Shown piece by piece: positions 8,659 to 16,779 of a DNA stretch of 64,000 nucleotides. Source of the stretch: Scopulibacillus darangshiensis (GTDB taxonomy: Bacteria; Bacillota; Bacilli; Bacillales; Sporolactobacillaceae); the NCBI RefSeq assembly GCF_004341035.1, contig NZ_SLXK01000002.1, positions 168,488 to 232,487 of the forward strand, given 5' to 3'. Made by a program: the position numbers and the translations under genes. The notes under the pieces were generated by a model. That model saw nothing but the letters and a program-made list of their open reading frames with translations, searched no databases and was not told the DNA's origin. The first letter of the stretch is position 1, and every line of letters starts with the position of its first letter.

Positions 8659-9939
8659 TCAGGCATTGGCATTAATATCTTGTTTTTGATTCAACGGCTT
8701 TTTTCTTTCGCCGGGAACTAGAGTAAATAAGGCAATCGCCCCAAGAGCCGCATTAATAATTAGGAAAGCAATGGCGGTAGTAAAATTCCCCCCGGAAACA
8801 TCTACTAAGTACCCCATAAAGGCTGTTGTAAATCCGCCGACGATATTGGTAAATCCCATCAAGCCAGCAGCTTTGCCTGCTGTTTCTTTTGATGAGTAGT
8901 CAACAAGCAGCAATTGTGAAATTTCCAGCACTCCCCCTACTGCCGCTAGCCCGACTCCCATCATGGCCGCTGCAAGATATGACACTTCCGTTGATACAGC
9001 AGTAAATAAGGCCCCGGCACCTATGACAAAGATCACGGCACCGATAAGGGATGGTTTTCTTGTCTTATCAGCAATATAGCCGACCAATAAAACGGTAACT
9101 AAAGCTAGTATCCATGCAGTAGATGTCCATGAGCTCATCAGTGCAGTCGAAAAATGCCGCGCCTTTTCTAAATAAGTAGGCAGCCAAAAACTAATCCCAT
9201 AAAACAACACACTATCAACGAGCATGACAAACCAAATCATCCAATATTTGTAGTTCTTCAACAAATCCTTAAAACTTGTATTATTGGCATGCTGACTCCC
9301 CTGGCCATCTTGAATATATTGGAGCTCAACTTTATTTACGGCGTAATGTTGTTTCGGCTGATCACGCGTCAAAAATATAAACAATGGCAGATTAATTAGA
9401 AAGGAGAACACCGCTAGGAGAAAGAAAGATGCTTCCCATCCGCCTAAACCAATGGTAAATATAATAATAGGAATGCCAATGGCCGGTCCTAAATAATCAC
9501 CAATAATCCAAGTTGACTGCGCCCTGCCAAATTCCTTAGGCGGAAACCAATTAGAGATAAATTTATTGCAAACCGGAAAGAGGACAGCCTCACCAATACC
9601 AAGAATCATGCGGGAAATCATGAATAATCCATATGATGAACTCAATCCTCCCAGGATCATCGTCAATCCCCAAATGACTGTACCGATAATTGCCGTCTTA
9701 CGCGGTCCGATCCGGTCAACGATAAATCCCCACGCAATGTTTGCCAGCCCATAAAGGACTAAGAATCCCGTCATCAGAAACCCTATTTTCGCGGTATCGC
9801 CTAATAGATCCATATCTTTCAAAAAATCCTCATTTGTGATAATGACTGATATCCCTAATTTATCCATTTGGCCAAAAACCCAGAAAAAAAAGATTGGCGG
9901 AGCAATATAAAGCCACCTTGCCCGTGAACGTTTCATCAT
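8659..9939 (-). CDS. MFS transporter, second carrier of the operon
   Basis: 426 aa, about 12 membrane segments, with the RIGPRKTAIIGTVIWG loop and FPVCNKFISNWFP segment of ACS-family symporters. It resembles the carrier at 5513-6772 in topology and N-terminal style (GQMDKLGISVIITNEDFL) but is clearly divergent. Two adjacent ATGs follow AGGAGG at 3 and 6 nt; the second (9936) is at the better distance. It lies directly upstream of the dioxygenase alpha subunit. Two carriers in one operon suggest two imported compounds, or one import and one export step. Confidence 0.82.
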   Translation of the reverse strand: MMKRSRARWLYIAPPIFFFWVFGQMDKLGISVIITNEDFLKDMDLLGDTAKIGFLMTGFLVLYGLANIAWGFIVDRIGPRKTAIIGTVIWGLTMILGGLSSSYGLFMISRMILGIGEAVLFPVCNKFISNWFPPKEFGRAQSTWIIGDYLGPAIGIPIIIFTIGLGGWEASFFLLAVFSFLINLPLFIFLTRDQPKQHYAVNKVELQYIQDGQGSQHANNTSFKDLLKNYKYWMIWFVMLVDSVLFYGISFWLPTYLEKARHFSTALMSSWTSTAWILALVTVLLVGYIADKTRKPSLIGAVIFVIGAGALFTAVSTEVSYLAAAMMGVGLAAVGGVLEISQLLLVDYSSKETAGKAAGLMGFTNIVGGFTTAFMGYLVDVSGGNFTTAIAFLIINAALGAIALFTLVPGERKKPLNQKQDINANA

Positions 9940-9998
9940 TGTCCTCCTTTAATTAAGCGTTGGTTATGGCGTCCGCTCACTCTGGTTGCATACCTGTT

Positions 9999-10781
9999 TT
10001 ATCCTATTTCTAGTGCTTCATGACGGCATTTTAATGTTGATAATATACTTAACCCCGCTAAATAACTTGTTTTTGGGTTATTCGGCATCGGATTGTTTTC
10101 AATATTTAGATTAAATTTCCCAAAAGGACCTGTCGCTTCAATACAATGAATGTTCTTTGTAACATTGCTGTCGGCAATGATCCTTACTTTCGTTTTTTCA
10201 GCCCCGAGCCCTGCTAAGGATAAAATAATGGAAACATTAATGTTTTTAGGAAATTGGCGGATGGCTTCAAAAGCTGGCCCATCAAATAAGGTCAGTTCAT
10301 TATCAACAGCTTTATCCGTAAGCGAAGCAGCGGGTTTTCGAGTTGTTATCGTTACCGATTCTAATTGCCCGGTTAATTGAGTGGCTTTTAGGACATCCAA
10401 ACCGCCAATGGCGCCTGACGGCAAATGAATTTTATTGCCTTTAAGTTCAGAAAGCTGCTTTAATTGCTTGAATAATCCATTATCAGCCAATGCCCCAACA
10501 CTAATGATTAATAAATCCTTCCCATGTTCGATGACAGTGCGTGCGTATAGCCTGACAGCTTGGATCGTTGCCGCTTCAATCACTAAATCGATATCTGATT
10601 GGAGAAAGTCACCAAAATCATCGCAAAAATGAGAACCGTATCTTTCGGAAAGCTCTTTGAAACTTTGCTTTTTTCGCATATAAACTGTTTCTATTCTAGA
10701 GTCAGGCAGAAATCCGTCACAATTTAATGATTGCAATAGAAACTTCCCTATATTTCCGCATCCAATTAAGCCTATTTTCAT
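9999..10781 (-). CDS. L-aspartate dehydrogenase-like NAD(P) enzyme
   Basis: 260 aa. A Rossmann motif GLIGCGNIGKFLL opens the protein, and the C-terminal half is the aspartate dehydrogenase domain (LPSGAIGGLDVLKA, SLTDKAVDNELTLFDGPA, FPKNINVSIILSLAGLG). Characterised members convert L-aspartate to oxaloacetate or iminoaspartate. NAD biosynthesis genes are absent here and the gene is embedded between an aldehyde dehydrogenase and a carrier. I infer that it acts on a pathway intermediate or amine, not in NadB-like synthesis. Family assignment is firm, substrate open. Confidence 0.82.
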   Translation of the reverse strand: MKIGLIGCGNIGKFLLQSLNCDGFLPDSRIETVYMRKKQSFKELSERYGSHFCDDFGDFLQSDIDLVIEAATIQAVRLYARTVIEHGKDLLIISVGALADNGLFKQLKQLSELKGNKIHLPSGAIGGLDVLKATQLTGQLESVTITTRKPAASLTDKAVDNELTLFDGPAFEAIRQFPKNINVSIILSLAGLGAEKTKVRIIADSNVTKNIHCIEATGPFGKFNLNIENNPMPNNPKTSYLAGLSILSTLKCRHEALEIG

Positions 10782-10795
10782 TTATTTTCCCCCAT

Positions 10796-12244
10796 TTAGT
10801 TAGCGAAGCCATAAGAGTCAGTGAATAATTCTAAACTGCCCCACTGTGTTTCCTTGCTGAATCCACTTTCTTTAATGCCTGGAAAATCTAATCTAAGATC
10901 CTTGAAGATAGTATGGTTGTTATGGAATACCGCACCCGCCTCAAGGTAATCAGCGATCTCCGCTGCTTTCCTCTCATCAGATGTCCAAACAGAGGCTCTT
11001 AGGCCATATTGTGTATCATTAGCCATCTCGATAGCTTGGCTTAGTTCAGTATAAGGAATAACAGGTATCACAGGCCCAAATTGTTCAGCATGCACCAACT
11101 CACTGTCGTGACTAATATTAGTCACAATAGAAGGGTTCATAAAGTATCCTTCTTCCCAAGAATCAGAATTTAATTTCTGACCTAGTTCAGCCACCTGAGC
11201 ACCGGATTGTTTTGTGCGTTCAACCAAACCTTTGACATAGTCAAATTGTCCTTTGTTATTTAACGGGCCCATCGTTGTATCAGGATGAATGCCATTTCCG
11301 ACAACAACCCGTTCAAACCCTGATTTAAGCTTATCCACAAATTCAACATAACGCGATTCGTGAACATATATCCGTTTGATTGCTGAACAGACTTGGCCAG
11401 AAGCTCGCAAAACGCCGCCGCGGATTCGCTCGATATCCGTTCGATCCAATGCCGCATCTGGCAGGATTAGCGCGGGATCGTTGCCCCCGAGTTCCATATA
11501 TAACTTTTTTACGGTGCTTGCGGCTTGTCTCATGATTGTCTTGCCTGTATCCGTGCTCCCTGTGAAGCATATCGCTTTGACACGGGGGTCGCTGCACAGC
11601 ACTTCACCGATCATTGCACCGGATCCAGTTACGATGTTAATGACTCCGGGCGGAAATGAGGAGGCAACAGCTTTTAAGAAAGTAAGCACAGTCAACGGAC
11701 AATTCGTTGCCGGCTTTATGACGACTGTATTTCCAGCTAGCACAGCGGGAATAACACGCTTAAAAGTTAATATCAATGGTGAATTCCATGGAGAAATGAC
11801 AGCTGTGACACCACGGGCCCGCCTGCGGATCTGCACACTCTGTAAAGCCCCGCTTAGATCAACTGGCTTCCACCATTCAATTAATGTATCTGCCATTTGG
11901 TTCATGACTTGAATACAGCGTAAAAGGTCTTTTTTCGATTCCACAAGTGTTTTTCCATTTTCCCTTACGAGCAAGGAAACATTTTCCTCAACAAGCGGAC
12001 TTAATTTTTCAGATGCTTGCCTCATTCGATCGGCCCGTTCTTCCACTGAAGTTCTTGACCAAGATTTAAAGACATCGGATGCTGCCTTAATGGCATCATC
12101 GACATCCTGCGTAGAACATAATGCCACTTCACCAACAACTTCTTCTATTTTTGCCGGATTAATAACCTTTTTTGTTTTACTGACTTTTTTCCAATCACCA
12201 TTAATCAGAATCCGACCAGATACTTCGGGAAATACTCCAATCAT
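10796..12244 (-). CDS. NAD(P)-dependent aldehyde dehydrogenase
   Basis: 482 aa, full length for the family. Asn154 in SPWNSPL, general base Glu251 in ELGGN and nucleophile Cys286 in GQVCSA are all present, and FTGSTDTGK marks the cofactor site. It oxidises an aldehyde to the acid. The ribosome binding site AGGAAGGTGA includes the stop codon of the preceding ThDP enzyme, so translation is coupled. I infer that it takes the aldehyde released by that enzyme, as benzaldehyde dehydrogenase follows benzoylformate decarboxylase in mandelate pathways. Confidence 0.9.
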   Translation of the reverse strand: MIGVFPEVSGRILINGDWKKVSKTKKVINPAKIEEVVGEVALCSTQDVDDAIKAASDVFKSWSRTSVEERADRMRQASEKLSPLVEENVSLLVRENGKTLVESKKDLLRCIQVMNQMADTLIEWWKPVDLSGALQSVQIRRRARGVTAVISPWNSPLILTFKRVIPAVLAGNTVVIKPATNCPLTVLTFLKAVASSFPPGVINIVTGSGAMIGEVLCSDPRVKAICFTGSTDTGKTIMRQAASTVKKLYMELGGNDPALILPDAALDRTDIERIRGGVLRASGQVCSAIKRIYVHESRYVEFVDKLKSGFERVVVGNGIHPDTTMGPLNNKGQFDYVKGLVERTKQSGAQVAELGQKLNSDSWEEGYFMNPSIVTNISHDSELVHAEQFGPVIPVIPYTELSQAIEMANDTQYGLRASVWTSDERKAAEIADYLEAGAVFHNNHTIFKDLRLDFPGIKESGFSKETQWGSLELFTDSYGFAN

Positions 12245-12251
12245 GCTTATC

Positions 12252-13952
12252 TCACCTTCCTAATTTCTTCGGCTGAAATGCTTTGGCCGCTCCGGGGGGA
12301 CCTCCAAATGGTTTGGCCATCGGACCGACCGCCTCCATATCTACAACGATCATAGAAGGTCCTTTATAAGAAATCGCCGTCTCTAATTGAGATACAAACG
12401 CTTCAGGTGAACCCACTCTTTCTGCAGTAAAGCCCATTGATTTAGCCAACATAACAAAGTCAGGACTGAGTAAATCTACAGCCACCCGCCGTCCATAGGC
12501 AGCATCTTGAATATTTCTCAAAACCCCGTAACCCGCATCATCGAATAGAATGATGATTAAAGGGAGCTGTTCCTGCACTGCAGTTGCCATTTCCCCGACG
12601 TTAACCATAAATCCGCCGTCACCCGCCATTAAAACAACTTTTCTATCTTTCTGGCCTATCTGGGCGCCAATAGCCGTCGGTAATCCTTGACCGATGCCGC
12701 CTCCGGATGCATGAATGGAAGTACGAGGTTGATAGATATCGAAAAGCCGGCTTCCCCACACGTTTGCCGGAACAGTTACATCGCGGACAAGAATTGTATC
12801 TTGAGGCAACAACCGCCGCATCCCGTCAACAAATGCTTCATATGGGCCAAGTGTTTCCCTTAAAGCAGCACGCACTTGATTCCTGACTGACCCAACTTCA
12901 TTAATGTAGTTTTGGTCAGGAGTAATCGATTGTATTGAAAGGGCTTCCATTAATTGTTTTAATATCGACTTGGCATCCCCTACCAAACCATGTGTCACAT
13001 CATAATTCCGATTTATGGCTTGACAATCTATATCGATGGAAATATGGTCTTTTGGTACACTTACTTCCCAGCCAGCGGTTTCATTGCTGCGAAAACGGAC
13101 TCCTACACTAATTAATAAATCAGCTTTTTCCAGTAATTCTCTTACTGGTTGATGAGCGGCAAAGTGACCGATGCAAAGCGGGTGATCTTCGGGGATGGAT
13201 CCTTTCCCTGATTGACTTGTGATCACTGCGGCACCGATCAATTCGGCAAGTGCTTGCACTTCATTGGATGAACCGGATGAAATAACGCCTCCGCCTGCCC
13301 AAATCACCGGACGGCGAGCCGCAGTCACTTTAGTTACGATTCCCTTGTTTATATTCAAAGGTATCTCTTTACCTTTGATCGCGTAATCGCCACTTTCGAT
13401 CATAACCTCCGGAATAATCGCTGATTGATAATCAATTGGAATTTCTACGGTAACTGGCCCCACTGGAGCCGTTGATGCTTCACTTACAGCATGGCGGATT
13501 AAAGGAACAACTTGTTCAGGCTGCCGGAGCCGAAAAGCTTCTTTGCATGCCCCTTTCATCATGGAAAGCTGATCTTTGCACTCATGAATATAGCCCCTGC
13601 CTGTCCCTAAATATGGCGAAGCGACTTCACCTGTTATATGAAGTACCGGGACCCCAGCGCTCCATGCTTCCACTAATGAACCTGCAGCATTTCCCGCTCC
13701 GGTTCCTGTACTGGTTATAACAACACCAAGTTTGCCTGTCGCCCTGGCATAACCATCTGCCATATTAACAGCGCCGCTTTCCCCCCTTGCCGTGATAAGT
13801 TGAATACTTCCTTCACGCAAAATAGCGTCATAAATAGGCATATTATGAATGCTTACAATGCCAAAAGCTTGTGTAACACCTGCACGGATAAGTTCCTTAA
13901 CAAGTGCATCTGATGTTGTAAATTCTGTCTGAACAAGGGTATTCATTGACAT
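12252..13952 (-). CDS. ThDP-dependent enzyme, acetolactate synthase/benzoylformate decarboxylase-like
   Basis: 566 aa. The N-terminal pyrimidine-binding domain carries catalytic Glu58 in ARGESGAVNMADGYAR, then a central domain, then the diphosphate domain with AGDGGFMVNVGEM and the FDDAGYGVLRN segment. The superfamily includes acetolactate synthase, benzoylformate decarboxylase and related lyases. No small regulatory subunit or branched-chain amino acid genes are adjacent, so a biosynthetic role is unlikely. With the aldehyde dehydrogenase next to it, decarboxylation of a 2-oxo acid is the simplest inference. Starts at 13952 or 13946 are both compatible with the AAAGG site. Confidence 0.85.
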   Translation of the reverse strand: MSMNTLVQTEFTTSDALVKELIRAGVTQAFGIVSIHNMPIYDAILREGSIQLITARGESGAVNMADGYARATGKLGVVITSTGTGAGNAAGSLVEAWSAGVPVLHITGEVASPYLGTGRGYIHECKDQLSMMKGACKEAFRLRQPEQVVPLIRHAVSEASTAPVGPVTVEIPIDYQSAIIPEVMIESGDYAIKGKEIPLNINKGIVTKVTAARRPVIWAGGGVISSGSSNEVQALAELIGAAVITSQSGKGSIPEDHPLCIGHFAAHQPVRELLEKADLLISVGVRFRSNETAGWEVSVPKDHISIDIDCQAINRNYDVTHGLVGDAKSILKQLMEALSIQSITPDQNYINEVGSVRNQVRAALRETLGPYEAFVDGMRRLLPQDTILVRDVTVPANVWGSRLFDIYQPRTSIHASGGGIGQGLPTAIGAQIGQKDRKVVLMAGDGGFMVNVGEMATAVQEQLPLIIILFDDAGYGVLRNIQDAAYGRRVAVDLLSPDFVMLAKSMGFTAERVGSPEAFVSQLETAISYKGPSMIVVDMEAVGPMAKPFGGPPGAAKAFQPKKLGR

Positions 13953-13999
13953 CCAACCTTTATTTATAAAAGAGTTATGTTAATGTGTGTGATCGAATT

Positions 14000-14791
14000 T
14001 TATAAAGCTTTCCCAATTCCTCCGGCTACCTCAATGGTGGACCCCGACACATAACTAGATTTTTCCGATGATAAGAAAACAATCACGCTCGCAACCTCTT
14101 CAGGTTCCCCGACTCTGCCTAACGGGATTTTCCTCTTCTTGGCTAATTCAGAGTAGTATACTTCAGGTTCAACCCCTTGAGCACCCCTCTTTCTTCTTCG
14201 CTCCCATTGGTCTGTCCGAATCAGCCCCAAACTAACAGAATTAACTAAAATGTTATCCGGAGCTAGTTCATGTGCCAATGTTTTGCTTAAATTTAATAGT
14301 CCTGCTCTTGTAGCTGCGGTAGCAACCATATGCGGCTCCGGTTCCTTGGCTAGGGTCGCATTAATATTTATCACCCTGCCTCCGCCTCTTTTGAGCATGT
14401 AAGGATAAACAGCACGAACGGCGTAAATAACCGAAAAGTATTTCAATCTGATTTGCTCATCCCACTGGTCATTCGTGATATCAAAAAAGTGGCCCATAAT
14501 GCTTTTTCCTGCGGCGTTAACAAGAATGTCAATACCCCCGAGATTTTCCGCGGTGCGATTCACAAAATGATTCACTTGATCTTCGCAAGTCACATCACAA
14601 GTGTCAGCATAAATCTTGTCAGATGAATTTTGATTCAGAAGGTGTTGATAAGCAACCGCCATTCTTTCTGGGTTGCGTCCGCAAACGGACACTTTTGCTC
14701 CTTCTTCCAAAAACATCTCCGCCGTTTTTAAACCAACACCGGAAGTCCCTCCCATGACAACAACGACTTTATCTTCTAATCCTAATAGCAC
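14000..14791 (-). CDS. SDR-family protein with altered active site
   Basis: 263 aa with GTG start (AGAGGT 7 nt upstream), overlapping the end of the extradiol dioxygenase gene by 10 bp. GGTSGVG binds the nucleotide and NAAG is present, but where YxxxK is expected the sequence reads TAATR (about residues 158-162). The catalytic Tyr and Lys are thus replaced by Thr and Arg. Similar atypical SDRs are known, but their chemistry is often unclear. In this operon it may act on a pathway intermediate by a different mechanism or bind without reducing. Fold is certain, reaction unknown. Confidence 0.8.
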   Translation of the reverse strand: MLLGLEDKVVVVMGGTSGVGLKTAEMFLEEGAKVSVCGRNPERMAVAYQHLLNQNSSDKIYADTCDVTCEDQVNHFVNRTAENLGGIDILVNAAGKSIMGHFFDITNDQWDEQIRLKYFSVIYAVRAVYPYMLKRGGGRVININATLAKEPEPHMVATAATRAGLLNLSKTLAHELAPDNILVNSVSLGLIRTDQWERRRKRGAQGVEPEVYYSELAKKRKIPLGRVGEPEEVASVIVFLSSEKSSYVSGSTIEVAGGIGKAL

Positions 14792-15705
14792 TTGTTTGAC
14801 CTCTCTTCATACGCCCATCCCGCATCAGACTCACCTGCCATTGCCGCCCTGGCTTCTTTTGAAGGGGGGCCGGCAATACCCCATTTGTCCATTAAATGAG
14901 GGACCCGCTTCCAAACTAAAGTTTCCCACTCAGATTCTTCATTGATCGTTATGAGATAACACGTATACTCAATAACAAATCCAGCCGGATCTTTAAAATA
15001 ACAGAATATATTATTTCCGGGACCATGACGGCCAGGTCCCCACATGGGTTCAAAGCCGGCCTTCTTAACATTGCGGATCCCGCGCATGACCTCATCAACG
15101 CCATCAACCTCATAGGCAATATGATTGACTGATGCATGTTCGCCTTGATTAAACGATATTGAATGATGGTTTTTGTTGCACCGCAGGAAGGCCATTTGAT
15201 GCTCACTCCAATCGGAGACTTTAAAGCCTAACACCTTTGTGTAAAAATCTACTATTCTATCAATATCGATTGTATTTAAAACGACATGGTTCAATTTCAT
15301 TGGATCGACACTTTTCTTTTTCCAATCCGTTGTATGGATATCTACCCAGGCCGAAAGTTCAATGCATCGGCCTTCTGGATCCAAAAATCTTAATCCGTAG
15401 CCGCCTCCGGCTTCATTCAAATAGCTTGGTGAAGTAATAATCGGAACATGTTGTGCTTCCAGCTTTTCGGCAGCCTCATCGACGGCATTTTTGTCAACCA
15501 TTCCGAACGCAATGTGATGTAAGCCCTTTCTTTTGCTTTTATGCAAACTTAAAATGTGGTTTTCCGGACCCGCCCCGCGAAAATAAACGGCATCATCATT
15601 TTCATTTACCTTATCCAAACCCCAAACGTTTTCATAATATCGGCTTTGTTCTGTTAATGATGGCGTGATCAAACTTATATGTCTTAAATGAGTGATACCA
15701 AGCAT
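14782..15705 (-). CDS. type I extradiol ring-cleavage dioxygenase (VOC fold)
   Basis: 307 aa with two vicinal-oxygen-chelate modules. The C-terminal module keeps the full iron-ligand set: His140 (LNH), His195 (VNHIAYEV) and Glu246 (GFVIEY). His180 or 181 and His227 are plausible second-sphere residues. This is the pattern of catechol 2,3-dioxygenase and 2,3-dihydroxybiphenyl 1,2-dioxygenase. It opens the catechol made by the dioxygenase and dihydrodiol dehydrogenase. The protein extends about 45 residues beyond the last module. The ring substituent is not predictable. Confidence 0.88.
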   Translation of the reverse strand: MLGITHLRHISLITPSLTEQSRYYENVWGLDKVNENDDAVYFRGAGPENHILSLHKSKRKGLHHIAFGMVDKNAVDEAAEKLEAQHVPIITSPSYLNEAGGGYGLRFLDPEGRCIELSAWVDIHTTDWKKKSVDPMKLNHVVLNTIDIDRIVDFYTKVLGFKVSDWSEHQMAFLRCNKNHHSISFNQGEHASVNHIAYEVDGVDEVMRGIRNVKKAGFEPMWGPGRHGPGNNIFCYFKDPAGFVIEYTCYLITINEESEWETLVWKRVPHLMDKWGIAGPPSKEARAAMAGESDAGWAYEERSNKCY

Positions 15706-15760
15706 TTTTTGTCACCTCTAATTTTTGACATTCCGTGACAACACGAATGGTTTGATTGGA

Positions 15761-15783
15761 ACCGAAGGCAGCAAGCCTTCGGT
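15761..15783 (-). other. intercistronic hairpin
   Basis: Perfect 9-bp stem (ACCGAAGGC) with a 5-nt loop between the cupin and the extradiol dioxygenase genes. No T-run follows on the minus strand, so it is not a standard terminator. It may mark an RNA processing or stabilising point that separates expression of the first gene from the rest. Confidence 0.55.
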
Positions 15784-15792
15784 CTTCCATCT

Positions 15793-16317
15793 TTACTTTT
15801 GAGCTGCTTTTGCTTTTGCGCGTTCAAGACGAAGGTCTTCTAAAGCACTTCCTTCTGGATAGGTCGGTAACTGGGGCTTTTGCGCCCCAAGCATAACAAG
15901 CATTAAAGCATCAACGTCCCCATCATTTCTTACACCGCGATATACGCCTGGTGGTGACCATATGCAGTCTCTTGTATCTAATGGAATTTCATATTTTTCA
16001 CCTTCATCTTCAATAATGGCAGTAATTTGTCCCTGAATGACAAAGAACACTTCCTCTACATCATGGTGAAGATGAGATGGACCCTCTGAACCTGCCGGTA
16101 ATAGCATTGTACTTAATGTAAAATGATCAGCCTTTATAACACTTTGGTCATTATGCTGCCCGGTTCCGCCTCCGCCAACATATCGAATTTGCGCACGGCG
16201 ATATTTCGGGTCAATAGACTCTTGAAATGACAGAACATCCCAATCCGTTTTTCTATCTTTTAACCTCGCAACATATTTCTTTTCAAATTCTTCCTTTGAA
16301 AGTTTTTGTTGTGACAT
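15793..16317 (-). CDS. cupin-domain protein, first gene of the catabolic operon
   Basis: 174 aa from the ATG at 16317, which has GGGAGGAG 8 nt upstream; the longer open frame to 16359 runs into the operator. Cupin motif 1 is clear (SHLHHDVEEVFFVIQG), but motif 2 reads PPGVYRGVRN, with Arg where the third metal histidine is expected. The metal site is therefore incomplete or different. Cupins in aromatic operons can be dioxygenases, isomerases or sensors. Function not assignable. Confidence 0.83.
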   Translation of the reverse strand: MSQQKLSKEEFEKKYVARLKDRKTDWDVLSFQESIDPKYRRAQIRYVGGGGTGQHNDQSVIKADHFTLSTMLLPAGSEGPSHLHHDVEEVFFVIQGQITAIIEDEGEKYEIPLDTRDCIWSPPGVYRGVRNDGDVDALMLVMLGAQKPQLPTYPEGSALEDLRLERAKAKAAQK

Positions 16318-16351
16318 ACTAAATTCTCCTCCCATTTCACTCATTTGTTTT

Positions 16352-16376
16352 ATATACAAAACAATGTTTTGTATAT
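16352..16376. promoter_or_regulatory. 11-bp perfect inverted repeat, candidate IclR operator
   Basis: Arms ATATACAAAAC and GTTTTGTATAT are separated by 3 bp. The repeat lies just downstream of the candidate -10 of the catabolic operon and upstream of the cupin ribosome binding site, a position suited to repression or induced release. The operon encodes an IclR regulator. The pairing of the two is inference. Confidence 0.65.
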
Positions 16377-16385
16377 GTTAAACAC

Positions 16386-16415
16386 ATGTTATCATCGTTC
16401 ATTTAGGATTGTCAA
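16386..16415 (-). promoter_or_regulatory. sigma-A-type promoter of the catabolic operon
   Basis: On the minus strand a perfect TTGACA (16410-16415) and TAACAT (16386-16391, 4 of 6) are separated by 18 bp. It is the only good promoter seen upstream of the 16-gene run. Confidence 0.6.
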
Positions 16416-16447
16416 TTATAAATTTTCAAAAAATAATTTTCATGCTT

Positions 16448-16676
16448 GAATCAATTTCATAATTGCTTTTAATGTAGAAATACAGAGTTACAGAATTTTG
16501 GTTTTTCCTTTTTTAAAAGCTCTTACTGAAATTTGTTGTTGCTTCGTTATTATACAAGCGGAAATACGCTCGCTTTCCGCGGGCGACCCGCGAGCCTCCT
16601 CAAGCTCGTTCCTCGCTTTGCGGGGTCTCGCCTGGCTCGCTGTTCCCGCAGGAGTCTCGCATATTTCCGCTGTTCT
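16448..16676. repeat. GC-rich dispersed repeat, copy 1, with AT-rich flank
   Basis: The core (about 16556-16676) has GCGGAAATACGCTCGCTTTCC at one end and CCCGCAGGAGTCTCGC at the other. This resembles an intergenic repeat common in Bacillaceae genomes (recalled, not searched). The AT-rich flank from 16448 (TTTCATAATTGCTTTTAA) and the junction TTCGTTATTATA recur at 52308-52430, so the repeated unit is longer than the GC-rich core. It lies between the ribH terminator and the catabolic promoter, with no gene in it. Confidence 0.75.
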
Positions 16677-16705
16677 TGATCTTTTATGAAATTCCTTCGC
16701 TTACT

Positions 16706-16755
16706 AAAAAAAAGCCGGCCTTCTTTAAAAATTTAAAGAAGCCCGGCTTTTTTTT
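16706..16755 (-). terminator. terminator of the riboflavin operon
   Basis: Long near-perfect hairpin: arms of about 20 bp containing GCCGG and CTTCTTTAAA, one unpaired position, flanked by A-run and T-run on both sides. It follows the ribH stop and could work in both directions. Confidence 0.9.
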
Positions 16756-16779
16756 CTTTTGTATTGTAACCTGAATTTT

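Noticed and set aside
12252-13952. Branched-chain amino acid acetolactate synthase (ilvB)
   Set aside because: No ilvN or ilv genes beside it; the aldehyde dehydrogenase and ring-cleavage context point to another ThDP reaction.
14782-15705. Glyoxalase or resistance-type VOC protein
   Set aside because: The two-module length, full His-His-Glu set and neighbours fit an extradiol dioxygenase much better.
16498-16689. Open frame of 63 codons on the plus strand inside repeat A
   Set aside because: It lies in the GC-rich repeat, has no ribosome binding site and no family character.
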